This document shows positions 25,630-32,438 of a stretch of DNA of 36,169 bases, piece by piece. The DNA is from CAYPPS01 sp964412685 (GTDB lineage Bacteria; Patescibacteriota; Microgenomatia; PFEM01; CAYPPS01), in NCBI GenBank assembly GCA_964412685.1, contig CAYPPS010000005.1, positions 1-36,169 of the forward strand. Reading direction: 5' to 3'. Position numbers and translations under genes: made by a program. Positions within the stretch are counted from its first letter, which is position 1. Every line of letters begins with the position of its first letter. A model generated the notes under the pieces. That model saw only the letters and a program-made list of their open reading frames with translations. It was not told the origin of the DNA and ran no database searches.

Positions 25630-26706
25630 ATGTTTAGACTGGCTTCTTTTAATTGGCTCATTTTTTTACCGACTTTGGCTTTACTGGCTCTCTCTTTATT
25701 GGTTGTTCGCAGTCTGAATCCAGAGGTTTTTACCAGTCATTTTACTTCCATTGGTTTAGGGTTGGTGGCTTTTCTGATTGCCAGCTTAATTGATTGGCAG
25801 ATATTGAAGCGTTTCGCTTTCCTTTTCTATCTTTCGGCGATCTTCTTGCTTCTTTTAACTCTCTTTTTGGGGATTACCAGTCGGGGAGCTTCTCGTTGGT
25901 TGGATTTAGGATTTACCGTCTTTCAACCTTCGGAATTGATAAAACCGGGTTTAATCATTTTTCTTAGTGCTTATTTTAGTCGTTTCGACAAAATTAAACT
26001 TTCGCAAGCTCTAGTTAGTTTTCTTTTTCTTCTTCCTGCCTTATTTCTGATTTTTCTTCAGCCTGATTTAAGCAGTGCTTTGATTATTTTCTTACTTTGG
26101 CTCGGTCTAATTTTTGCGGCTGGATTAAATTGGCGTTTTTTTGCTTTGGGATTAGCTTTCTTTTTGATTGTTTCACCAATTGCCTTCCAATTCTTACAAC
26201 CTTACCAAAGACAGAGAGTGGCTACTTTTATCGATCCTACTCGTGATCCGTTAGGAAGTGGCTATAATGTTATTCAATCAGTAACAGCGGTTGGCGCTGG
26301 TGGATTGGGAGGGTTTGGCTTAGGTCATGGTCCCCAATCACATTTGCGTTTTTTGCCGGAAGCTCACACTGATTTTGTTTTTGCTTCTTTGGCCGAAGAA
26401 TTAGGCTTTTTAGGTTCCGTTTTGATCTTGGTTTTAATTTTTTGGCTTTGTTTTCAGCTTCTCCGAACGGCTCAAAAAAGCCAAGATAATTTTAAATATC
26501 TGGTTTCGATTGGTGTTTTTAGTCTAATTTTTTGGCAGGCTTTGATTAACATTGCCATGAATTTGGCGTTGTTGCCGGTGACTGGAATCACCTTACCGTT
26601 AATTTCTTTTGGCGGCAGTTCAATGATTTCTATTTTGGCTAGCTTGGGGATGTTGAATAGTCTGGCTGGATTCGGGGGCGGAAATAAGGTAAAATACGCT
26701 CTATGA
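25630..26706 (+). CDS. rodA: Rod-shape SEDS polymerase (RodA-like)
   Basis: Second SEDS glycan polymerase, 358 residues with about ten spans. Marks: GASRWLDLGFTVFQPSELIK, FLQPDLSSALIIFLLWLGL with the likely catalytic Asp, NVIQSVTAVGAGGLGGFGLG, AHTDFVFASLAEELGFLGSV and LPLISFGGSSMISILASLGM. AHTDF and FASLAEELGF favour RodA, which works in elongation, since FtsW is already in the division cluster. No class B PBP partner gene is adjacent. It starts 17 nt after ileS, and its stop overlaps the rplU start as ATGA (26703-26706). Confidence 0.85.
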   Translation: MFRLASFNWLIFLPTLALLALSLLVVRSLNPEVFTSHFTSIGLGLVAFLIASLIDWQILKRFAFLFYLSAIFLLLLTLFLGITSRGASRWLDLGFTVFQPSELIKPGLIIFLSAYFSRFDKIKLSQALVSFLFLLPALFLIFLQPDLSSALIIFLLWLGLIFAAGLNWRFFALGLAFFLIVSPIAFQFLQPYQRQRVATFIDPTRDPLGSGYNVIQSVTAVGAGGLGGFGLGHGPQSHLRFLPEAHTDFVFASLAEELGFLGSVLILVLIFWLCFQLLRTAQKSQDNFKYLVSIGVFSLIFWQALINIAMNLALLPVTGITLPLISFGGSSMISILASLGMLNSLAGFGGGNKVKYAL

Positions 26707-27032
26707 AATTAGCCGTTATCAAAGTTGGCAAATCTCAATATCCGGTCAAAGAAGGCGAGGAGCTTTTGGTTGATCGATTAAAAAAAGATAACAAGCCGGT
26801 TAAAAAAGGCGATAAAGTTGAAATTGAGGAAGTTTTTTTGCTCTCCCAAGAAGGAAAGGTCAAAGTTGGTCGACCAAAGGTAAAAGGGGCCAAAGTCTCC
26901 CTTAAGGTTATAGAAGAAAGCCGGGGTAAAAAGATTCGGGTTGCAATCTACAAAGCCAAATCTCGTTATCGAAAAACTAAGGGTTTTCGATCGATTCACA
27001 CTAAAGTGAAAGTAGAGAAAATTTCGACTTGA
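26703..27032 (+). CDS. rplU: 50S ribosomal protein L21
   Basis: 109 residues, typical size. MKLAVIKVGKSQYPVKEGEE matches the L21 start (xVIxxGGKQYxVxxGD) and KVSLKVIEESRGKKIRVAIY and KSRYRKTKGFRSIHTKVKVE match the rRNA-binding end. L21 binds 23S rRNA domain VI. TAAAAT at 26690-26695, within the end of rodA, lies 7 nt before the ATG and could drive rplU, though the -35 is weak. rpmA follows, the usual pairing; obgE, often third, is absent. Confidence 0.95.
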   Translation: MKLAVIKVGKSQYPVKEGEELLVDRLKKDNKPVKKGDKVEIEEVFLLSQEGKVKVGRPKVKGAKVSLKVIEESRGKKIRVAIYKAKSRYRKTKGFRSIHTKVKVEKIST

Positions 27033-27036
27033 AAGT

Positions 27037-27073
27037 CTTTGTGAAAACTTTCCGTTGACTTTGTGAAAACTTT
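27037..27073 (+). repeat. 15-bp perfect direct repeat before rpmA
   Basis: CTTTGTGAAAACTTT occurs at 27037-27051 and 27059-27073. The period is 22 bp, two helical turns. The second copy overlaps the -35 box of rpmA (27055-27060). The first is also the loop and arm of an inverted repeat, GAAAGT (27031-27036) with ACTTTC (27047-27052). The layout suggests an operator for a protein binding two sites on one DNA face. Confidence 0.6.
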
Positions 27074-27083
27074 TAATTATTAT
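27055..27083 (+). promoter_or_regulatory. Promoter for rpmA
   Basis: TTGACT (27055-27060, five of six), a 17-bp spacer and TATTAT (27078-27083, five of six). It ends 12 nt before the rpmA ATG, so the leader would be about 5 nt. Confidence 0.65.
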
Positions 27084-27095
27084 TATAGGTAACTT

Positions 27096-27350
27096 ATGTC
27101 CAAAACAAAAGCTGGTGGTAAAACTAGACAAAAAAGTCCTCGACCAGGGAAAAGATTAGGAGTTAAACTTTACGGTGGAGCTAAGGCTGACCCTGGTAAG
27201 ATCATTGTTCGCCAAAGAGGAACAAAATTTCATCCTGGATTGGGAGTAGGGATGGGCCGGGATCACACTCTTTTTGCTTTAAAAGAAGGCTTGGTTCAAT
27301 TTAGTCAGAAATTTGGAAAAAAGTTCGTTAGTATAGTTAATCAAAAGTAA
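27096..27350 (+). CDS. rpmA: 50S ribosomal protein L27
   Basis: 84 residues. The conserved body is KRLGVKLYGGAKADPGKIIV then RQRGTKFHPGLGVGMGRDHTLFA. L27 sits near the peptidyl transferase centre, reached by its N-terminal tail. The tail here is MSKTKAGGKTRQKSPRPG: the usual AGGSTRNGRDS stretch is altered and no Prp-cleaved extension (as in Firmicutes) is present. It has its own promoter, separate from rplU. Confidence 0.95.
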   Translation: MSKTKAGGKTRQKSPRPGKRLGVKLYGGAKADPGKIIVRQRGTKFHPGLGVGMGRDHTLFALKEGLVQFSQKFGKKFVSIVNQK

Positions 27351-27358
27351 AATCTTAA

Positions 27359-28219
27359 ATGCCGACTCAAATGTCCGAGTTCGATATTGATAATCTTCAA
27401 CCTAATCCGCTTCAGCCGCGGGGAAATATTACTCCCGAATCAGTTTCTGATTTAGTCGAATCGATCCGTCAGCACGGTATTTTGGAGCCCCTAGTGATTG
27501 CCAAGACGCCGGCCGGTTATCAAATTATTGCTGGAGAAAGGCGTTGGCGAGCAGCCAAGGTTGTTGGTTTGAAAGCGGTTCCGGTGATTATTAAAGAAAC
27601 TAATCCTCGAGGAATGTTAGAAATGGCAATCATTGAAAATGTCCAACGAGAGGATTTAAATCCTATTGATCGGGGGAGAGCCTTTTCAAGATTATTGGAA
27701 GAATTTGGCTTGACTAATCAAGAAATAGCCGAGAGGGTTGGCAAGAGCAAGTCTTATGTTTCTAATTCTTTGAGATTGCTTGAATTGCCGGACACTCTTA
27801 AGGATGGTCTTATCAGCGGTCTTATCACGGAAGGTCATGCTCGTGCTTTGAGCGCTATTAGGGATCAGCAATTACTGATTGAAGCCTACAAGATTTTACT
27901 TAAAGAATCTGGTTCGGTTCGGAGAGCAGAAGATCTGTCTCGAAGGATGAAAATGAAAGCCGGTCGGAAAAAAGAGGTCAAGAACCTTGTTTCCGACGAG
28001 TTGGATCAAATAACCGAGGACCTCCGTCTTTCTTTTGGTGGCAGAAGAGATACTCGAGTAAAAGTTAATCGCTCCCAAACAGAAACTAGAATCCTTCTGA
28101 CTTTTAAAGGTGGTCTGGAGGCAACCGAAGAACGACTTTTGAAAGTTTATCAAGGCTTAACCGGCAATAAGGAAGTCAAGGTAAAAGAAGCTAGTAATCA
28201 ACCTGAGGCAAAAGATTGA
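27359..28219 (+). CDS. parB: Chromosome partition protein ParB (Spo0J family)
   Basis: Binds parS sites, spreads as a CTP-dependent clamp and helps segregate the chromosome with ParA and SMC. 286 residues. Motifs: NPLQPR (16-21), GERRWRAAK (59-67), ENVQREDLNPID (93-104) and a helix-turn-helix (LTNQEIAERVGKSKSYVSNS, about 118-137). The C-terminal dimer domain is Lys/Arg-rich. No parA and no clear parS site is seen nearby. TAAAAT (27348-27353) lies 5 nt before the ATG and overlaps the rpmA stop. The 3' end overlaps the 3' end of lepB on the other strand by 29 nt (28191-28219). Confidence 0.93.
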   Translation: MPTQMSEFDIDNLQPNPLQPRGNITPESVSDLVESIRQHGILEPLVIAKTPAGYQIIAGERRWRAAKVVGLKAVPVIIKETNPRGMLEMAIIENVQREDLNPIDRGRAFSRLLEEFGLTNQEIAERVGKSKSYVSNSLRLLELPDTLKDGLISGLITEGHARALSAIRDQQLLIEAYKILLKESGSVRRAEDLSRRMKMKAGRKKEVKNLVSDELDQITEDLRLSFGGRRDTRVKVNRSQTETRILLTFKGGLEATEERLLKVYQGLTGNKEVKVKEASNQPEAKD

Positions 28220-28748
28220 CTTGTTCTGGCGGCCAATAACGCAGCCAAGCTTTACCGATAATATTCTTTCTTGGTACCGGACCCCATTCTCTGGAATCAG
28301 AACTGTGAGAGCGATTGTCTCCTAATACAAAATATTGATTTTCAGGAACGGGAATTGACTGGTTTTCTTTCCAGAAACGACCACCGTAAGTAAACGAATC
28401 AGAAGAAAGATAGTCTTCAATTAATAATTCATCGTTAATATAAATTTTGCCGTCACTAACTCGAACGGTATCACCTGGCAAGCCAATAATCCTTTTAATA
28501 TAATCATATTCCTCATTCTTGGGAGCCCTGAAGATAACGGTTTCACCTCGTTTTGGTTCTTTAAGCTGATAAGAGATCTTGTCGGTTAATAAATAATCGT
28601 TATCATGAAGACTGGGATACATGGAACTGCCTCGAACTTGATGAGGTTGAAACAAAAACAAATACATTACCACAAACATGGCCAAGGCAATCACGGTTAC
28701 CTCGATCGCATCTAAAATCAAAGAGCCAACTTTGCGGAAGATTCTCAT
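28191..28748 (-). CDS. lepB: Signal peptidase I
   Basis: Cleaves signal peptides from exported proteins at the outer face of the membrane. 185 residues, the short Gram-positive-like type. One N-terminal span (LDAIEVTVIALAMFVVMYLF, about 12-31), then the catalytic Ser42 in GSSMYPS and Lys85 in YIKRIIGLPGD. Conserved box GDNRSHSSDSREWGPV and the closing KNIIGKAWLRYWP follow. It starts at ATG 28748, 7 nt from its -10 box. It is convergent with parB and divergent from tRNA-Val. Confidence 0.95.
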   Translation of the reverse strand: MRIFRKVGSLILDAIEVTVIALAMFVVMYLFLFQPHQVRGSSMYPSLHDNDYLLTDKISYQLKEPKRGETVIFRAPKNEEYDYIKRIIGLPGDTVRVSDGKIYINDELLIEDYLSSDSFTYGGRFWKENQSIPVPENQYFVLGDNRSHSSDSREWGPVPRKNIIGKAWLRYWPPEQVNLLPQVDY

Positions 28749-28755
28749 AAAAACG

Positions 28756-28785
28756 ATTATACTCCTAAAAAAAGTTGCCCGACAA
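28756..28785 (-). promoter_or_regulatory. Promoter for lepB
   Basis: On the minus strand, TTGTCG (28785-28780), an 18-bp spacer and a perfect TATAAT (28761-28756). The box ends 7 nt before the ATG, so the mRNA should start at the start codon. The -35 touches the tRNA promoter's -35 on the plus strand. Confidence 0.65.
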
Positions 28786-28803
28786 GAGGAGTTTTAGTAA
28801 AAT
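28775..28803 (+). promoter_or_regulatory. Promoter for tRNA-Val
   Basis: TTGCCC (28775-28780), a 17-bp spacer and TAAAAT (28798-28803), ending 9 nt before the tRNA. It shares base 28780 with the lepB -35 on the other strand, so the two promoters compete for one polymerase landing zone. Confidence 0.55.
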
Positions 28804-28812
28804 GGACGTCAT

Positions 28813-28884
28813 GGTCGCTTGGCTCAGTGGTAGAGCGCTCCGTTCACATCGGAGAGGTCAGTGGTTCGAATCCACTAGCGACCA
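28813..28884 (+). tRNA. tRNA-Val (anticodon CAC)
   Basis: A complete cloverleaf: acceptor GGTCGCT/AGCGACC (7 bp), D-stem GCTC/GAGC, anticodon stem CTCCG/CGGAG with loop TTCACAT (anticodon CAC, reads GUG), variable AGGTC, T-stem AGTGG/CCACT with loop TTCGAAT, discriminator A. It is followed by CCT, so the full CCA end is not encoded and must be added by a CCA-adding enzyme. A TTTTT run follows at once. Confidence 0.95.
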
Positions 28885-28895
28885 CCTTTTTAAGA

Positions 28896-29309
28896 ATGAT
28901 TGAAACAGAAGCAATTTCTCCTACTAATTGGAAACTACAGCTGATAGACGCTAGAAATCAATGGAGTCGGTGGGCGGGAGATGAACTGTATTGGACATCT
29001 GATTGCCAACAATGTCCTTTTCATTTTGAATGGAGATACACAGGTGACGGTAAAGCTGACACTTGTGAATGGGGAGTGGTTTACAAAAATTTGACTTACC
29101 CTTTGTTCGAGACTCGAAAAAAGCTTAGTGCCTGTGCAAAAAAAGGAAACGAGAGTCCAAGGGTGAATAAGGTAAGGCTATGCAAAGATAAAGGAATAGT
29201 TGAGAATGGTGGACAATCAAAGCAACCAATTTTCCCTGAGTTTATGGAAGTAACAGAAAGCGGAGGTGATATTTTTACTCTTCTTCTTAAGACCGAAATA
29301 GACCCTTAG
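28896..29309 (+). CDS. Hypothetical soluble protein with Cys-x-x-Cys
   Basis: 137 residues from ATG 28896. The open frame extends back to 28827, but that part is read through the tRNA and cannot be coding. The protein is rich in Trp and Cys: WTSDCQQCPFHFEWRY (Cys37, Cys40), DTCEWG (Cys57) and KKLSACAKK (Cys80), with another Cys in VRLCKDKG. This suggests a metal site or disulfides. There is no signal peptide or span. I do not recognise a family. It follows the tRNA by 11 nt and may be co-transcribed with it. Its stop codon overlaps the stop of the convergent cyclophilin-like gene within CCCTTAGGG. Confidence 0.65.
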   Translation: MIETEAISPTNWKLQLIDARNQWSRWAGDELYWTSDCQQCPFHFEWRYTGDGKADTCEWGVVYKNLTYPLFETRKKLSACAKKGNESPRVNKVRLCKDKGIVENGGQSKQPIFPEFMEVTESGGDIFTLLLKTEIDP

Positions 29310-29686
29310 GGCTTAGCTTTTTCTATTTTTATTTGACTGTTATTAAGAATTTTTTTTAATTTTTTAAAATCTCGGTTGATTAGTTTGCCGAAAATATTAA
29401 CGGGACTGGCGGGGCGAATTCCTTCTGACGTACTGGCGGGTGTTTGACCAAAGAAGATGCAAAAAGCTTTGCCCGGAGGCCAGTAGCCGAGATCGCCTAA
29501 ATCAACAACTGCCCTAGCGTTTTCTTCTTCGTCAAGAGAAACAGGGATAGAAAAATAAATTTCTTCTCCCCAAAGATTAACTTTGCTTTCAATGGGAAGT
29601 GCTTGCCAGATCGCTTTGGCGGTTTGACTCTTATTAAGTTCTGCTTTTAATTTAAGTTGACCAACGGAAACGAGAATGTTTTTCAC
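29306..29686 (-). CDS. Cyclophilin-like fold protein (DUF369/TM1367-like)
   Basis: 126 residues from a GTG at 29686. The pattern WQALPIESKVNLWGEEIYFS, LGDLGYWPPGKAFCIFFG, then IRPASPVNIFGKL is that of the small cyclophilin-like domain family (Cyclophil_like, TM1367). It has the cyclophilin barrel but lacks the human-type catalytic Arg-Phe motif, so isomerase activity is not certain. No signal peptide. It is the last gene of a minus-strand unit, 20 nt after the HAD gene. Role unknown. Confidence 0.8.
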   Translation of the reverse strand: MKNILVSVGQLKLKAELNKSQTAKAIWQALPIESKVNLWGEEIYFSIPVSLDEEENARAVVDLGDLGYWPPGKAFCIFFGQTPASTSEGIRPASPVNIFGKLINRDFKKLKKILNNSQIKIEKAKP

Positions 29687-29706
29687 TTGTGTAAATATTT
29701 TAACAC

Positions 29707-30513
29707 TTAATTGTTTAAAATTGCCTGGGGAAGTTCGTTAATTTCGTTGATCCTAATGAAGCTGTCCAAAGGCAATCTTCTTAAGGCTGCTTCTCCGCTG
29801 TAGGACCGATGACTACCAATCAGGACCCCAGTCGCTCCTAGTTCTACTAGATCTTGCAGATCGGCTGAAAAATTATCACCAACAACCAGTAAGTTAAGGG
29901 GATCAATTCCCAATTCCCTTATTGTTTGTTCTTGCTGAGATGATTTGGATCGATAAACTGAAAGACATCTGATTGTTTCAAATTTACCTGCAAAGCCAGT
30001 TCTTGTTACTTTTCTTCTCGTCCATTCTTCTTGAGCATGGGTAATCAAAATTGTTCTTCTGCTGGTGGCATTAATTAGGTCAACCACTCCATGAGCGCCA
30101 TCAAAAACTTCCGGAACATCTCGATCATAAATTTGACCAATTCGTTGTAGGGCAAGAATGACATGATTGTGTTGTTCTTGCAAACCTCGTTCTTTGGCTG
30201 CGAGGATGGTTGCTACTCTAAGAACAACCGGATTGACGCCAAATTCTGCTCTAATCTCCTGAATATTTCCACGCATAACCCATTTTTCGAATTCAATTGC
30301 TCGTTCCAATTGGGAATCTTGTCCTGTCCAGTTATTTCCAAAAATCAACAAACCACTAATATCTAACAAGGCTGCCTTAAAAACGTTTCCGGTATCAATG
30401 AGAGTGTCGTCAAGATCAAAAGCGACAGCGTTGATCCCCCAAGAGTTTAATTTTTCCCTAATCGCGGTGACGTTAACTTCGCTTAAAAGAATGGGGGCTT
30501 GTTCTCCGTTCAT
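29707..30513 (-). CDS. HAD-superfamily hydrolase
   Basis: 268 residues. Motif I is VAFDLDDTLIDT (nucleophile Asp33, acid Asp35), motif II is TILITHA, a basic residue follows in EEWTRRKVTRTG, and motif IV is LLVVGDNFSADL (Asp213, Asp218). The helical cap between motifs I and II (about residues 41-150) is of the C1 type, as in phosphoglycolate phosphatase-like enzymes. It probably hydrolyses a small phosphate ester; the substrate cannot be predicted. It lies 26 nt after the radical SAM gene, with TATATT (30527-30522) 8 nt before its ATG as a possible own -10 box. Confidence 0.88.
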   Translation of the reverse strand: MNGEQAPILLSEVNVTAIREKLNSWGINAVAFDLDDTLIDTGNVFKAALLDISGLLIFGNNWTGQDSQLERAIEFEKWVMRGNIQEIRAEFGVNPVVLRVATILAAKERGLQEQHNHVILALQRIGQIYDRDVPEVFDGAHGVVDLINATSRRTILITHAQEEWTRRKVTRTGFAGKFETIRCLSVYRSKSSQQEQTIRELGIDPLNLLVVGDNFSADLQDLVELGATGVLIGSHRSYSGEAALRRLPLDSFIRINEINELPQAILNN

Positions 30514-30539
30514 GAGCTCTTAATATAACAAAAATAGTC

Positions 30540-31622
30540 TTATAAAGAAACATAAGGGGTTAGTTTTTTAATTTGAAAGCGTTGTTTTGTTAGTTGAGAA
30601 AAAGATTTAATTTTGTTCATCTTTCTCAATTGGACGATCTTTTTAGCACTGGTAGGGCCAATGCCGGGGATTTTAAGGAGTTGATAAAAGGAAGCCTTGT
30701 TTAAATTGATTGGATAATACCGAGGGTGTTTCTTGGCCCAGGCGGTTTTAGGATCACTGACGTCATCTAAGAAGCCATTTTTATCCAGAGGAATGTCCCA
30801 GGGCGAGAATTTGTAGAAACGCATCAAGAAATCTGCTTGATAAAGACGATGTTCCCTTAGGGGAGAAGTTGGTTCTTTTTGAGAAAGAGGAGTATCTTCT
30901 ACTGGTCTGAAAGCAGAATAAAAGATTCTTTTTAAGTGAAAGCTTTTATAAAGAAAGTGGGCGCTTTTGATGAACTCAAAATCATTTTCTTGACCAGCAC
31001 CGACAACGAATTGAGTTGTTAAGCTGGGAGTTTTTTGACCTTGGTATTTTAATTTTTTTATTTCCTGGTTTATTTGTGAAAAAATGAAAAGCAAATCTTT
31101 GTTTAAGTCTTTTTCCGGTGAGAGGGAATTTAAACTGTCTGGAGTGGGGGATTCAATGTTTAAAGAAACTCGATTGGCGATTGAAAGAGCAGTTTTTAAG
31201 CAACCAAGGGAAGTTTGGGGCATTAATTTGAGATGCAAATAACCTCGATAGTTGAACTTCTGTCTCAGGATCAATGAGGTTTTAAGTGTTTGTTCCATGG
31301 TAAAGTCGGCACTCTTAGTCAAGGCGGAAGAAAGAAAAAGACCATCGACAAGTCTTTTTCGATAGACCAAATCAAAAGCTTTGGCCATTTCATCCGGTGT
31401 GGTGCTGGTTCGCTGACAAGATCGGTCTTTTCTGAAAGCACAATAATGGCAATTGTTTTTACAAGAATTTGTTTGCAGGACTTTGAAAAGACGGCAGACG
31501 CCGCCGTTTACTTTAGCGTGATAAACACCAGGGACGTTGGTAGTACTGTCAAAATCTTTTGGACCGCAAGTGTCATATCGAGCGCTGGGACCCAGGACAG
31601 AAATTTTTTGATAGAGGTTCAT
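30540..31622 (-). CDS. Radical SAM protein with C-terminal helix-hairpin-helix domain (putative DNA modification/repair type)
   Basis: 360 residues. The Fe-S cluster motif C-x3-C-x2-C is CKNNCHYC (Cys54, Cys58, Cys61), near FRKDRSCQR. The C-terminal part, NLNKASFYQLLKIPGIGPTS then AKKIVQLRK (about 302-333), is a helix-hairpin-helix that binds DNA backbone. This two-part plan fits the family named 'putative DNA modification/repair radical SAM protein', which often sits beside a uracil-DNA-glycosylase-like gene; no such partner is adjacent here. The reaction is unknown. It heads a minus-strand unit with the HAD and cyclophilin-like genes and has a strong promoter 6 nt upstream. Confidence 0.88.
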   Translation of the reverse strand: MNLYQKISVLGPSARYDTCGPKDFDSTTNVPGVYHAKVNGGVCRLFKVLQTNSCKNNCHYCAFRKDRSCQRTSTTPDEMAKAFDLVYRKRLVDGLFLSSALTKSADFTMEQTLKTSLILRQKFNYRGYLHLKLMPQTSLGCLKTALSIANRVSLNIESPTPDSLNSLSPEKDLNKDLLFIFSQINQEIKKLKYQGQKTPSLTTQFVVGAGQENDFEFIKSAHFLYKSFHLKRIFYSAFRPVEDTPLSQKEPTSPLREHRLYQADFLMRFYKFSPWDIPLDKNGFLDDVSDPKTAWAKKHPRYYPINLNKASFYQLLKIPGIGPTSAKKIVQLRKMNKIKSFSQLTKQRFQIKKLTPYVSL

Positions 31623-31628
31623 AGATTG

Positions 31629-31658
31629 ATATTACCCGAAGGAAAACCGAAATGTCAA
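31629..31658 (-). promoter_or_regulatory. Promoter for the radical SAM gene
   Basis: Minus strand: a perfect TTGACA (31658-31653), an 18-bp spacer and TAATAT (31634-31629). It ends 6 nt before the ATG at 31622, giving a leaderless mRNA. Confidence 0.7.
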
Positions 31659-31688
31659 GAGAGAACTCTTAGGTTGAGAGTGGTATGA

Positions 31689-31694
31689 TAAAAT
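31689..31694 (+). promoter_or_regulatory. Possible -10 box for mscL
   Basis: TAAAAT ending 9 nt before the mscL ATG, without a clear -35 hexamer at 17-18 bp. It is in the 81-nt gap shared with the divergent radical SAM promoter. Confidence 0.35.
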
Positions 31695-31703
31695 AAAAGA
31701 AGA

Positions 31704-32015
31704 ATGAAAGGATTTTTAGAATTTATTCGTCAACAAGGAGTGGTGGGATTAGCGGTTGGTTTTATTTTGGGTGGTTCTGTTTCTAAAGTTATTTCTGCCT
31801 TTGTTGAAGATATTATTAATCCCATTTTAGGAATTGTCCTAGGATTGGCGAGTGGTTTTGAAAAAGCCAGTTTGGTGGTTGGTCCGGTTGAAATAAAATA
31901 TGGCCATTTCCTTTCGGTTTTAATTGATTTTATCGTGATCGCTTTTGTGATTTATTTCTTCATCAAAGGCCTGGGTTTAGATAAACTGGATCGGAAAAAG
32001 AAGAAAATAGTATAG
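31704..32015 (+). CDS. mscL: Large-conductance mechanosensitive channel
   Basis: Membrane tension valve that releases solutes on osmotic downshock. 103 residues, near the short end of the family (about 130). The first part, MKGFLEFIRQQGVVGLAVGF then ILGGSVSKVISAFVEDIINP, contains the pore-lining helix with its Gly-x-x-x-Gly-type packing and Asn-Pro end. The second span is LSVLIDFIVIAFVIYFFI, followed by a basic cytoplasmic end (KKKKIV). The loop outside is short and the C-terminal bundle is reduced, which explains the length. Divergent from the radical SAM unit. Confidence 0.94.
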   Translation: MKGFLEFIRQQGVVGLAVGFILGGSVSKVISAFVEDIINPILGIVLGLASGFEKASLVVGPVEIKYGHFLSVLIDFIVIAFVIYFFIKGLGLDKLDRKKKKIV

Positions 32016-32065
32016 CCTCATGGTTTGATTATTCTTGTTTTTTTGGAGATGAAATAGAAAAGTAA

Positions 32066-32329
32066 ATGAGACAAAGATTGGAACTTCCTTTTAGGCTGGT
32101 AGGGATTGGTGTTAGTTTAATAATCGCTGGCTTGTTATTGATCTCTAAACCCTCATTGGCGCTTCATGCTAAATCGTTGGGGGAGATTTTGATTGGGTTG
32201 CTGTCGGCGCTGATTGGTTTGCAGTTGATCAATTTTTATCTTAACTTGTCGGCAAGAAAGGTTAAAAAAATGGGGGCAAGAAAACAAACATCAACTTTGA
32301 GTTGTGTAAAAAAGAATCAGAAAATTTGA
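32066..32329 (+). CDS. Small membrane protein, unknown
   Basis: 87 residues with two likely spans: FRLVGIGVSLIIAGLLLI (about 9-26) and SLGEILIGLLSALIGLQLIN (about 37-56). A basic tail follows (SARKVKKMGARKQ). No family is recognised. It follows mscL by 50 nt in the same direction and may share its transcript. The end of the frame lies at the border to the accessory region, so the last residues (TSTLSCVKKNQKI) could be non-native sequence. Confidence 0.5.
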   Translation: MRQRLELPFRLVGIGVSLIIAGLLLISKPSLALHAKSLGEILIGLLSALIGLQLINFYLNLSARKVKKMGARKQTSTLSCVKKNQKI

Positions 32330-32353
32330 TAGGTTCGAGTCCAGTGGCGGGAG
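32329..32353 (+). other. Isolated tRNA T-arm and acceptor-like sequence
   Basis: GGTTCGAGTCC (32332-32342) has the T-loop TTCGAGT closed by a stem with four of five pairs (ATAGG with CCAGT), followed by GGCGGGA as an acceptor-strand candidate. The upstream bases do not form the rest of a tRNA. It sits exactly at the change from housekeeping genes to accessory genes, as expected of an attachment site left by integration into a tRNA 3' end. Chance is possible. Confidence 0.3.
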
Positions 32354-32438
32354 CTGAACATCTTAAATCATTGCGTGACACCTTAAAATGGCTGATTGAT
32401 AGCCAGAAAGATGGTCAATCTCAGGGCGATCAGTAAGT

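Noticed and set aside
28827..28895. N-terminal extension of the 137-residue protein
   Set aside because: It is read through the tRNA-Val gene; the T-arm gives the well-known false GSNPLAT-type peptide.
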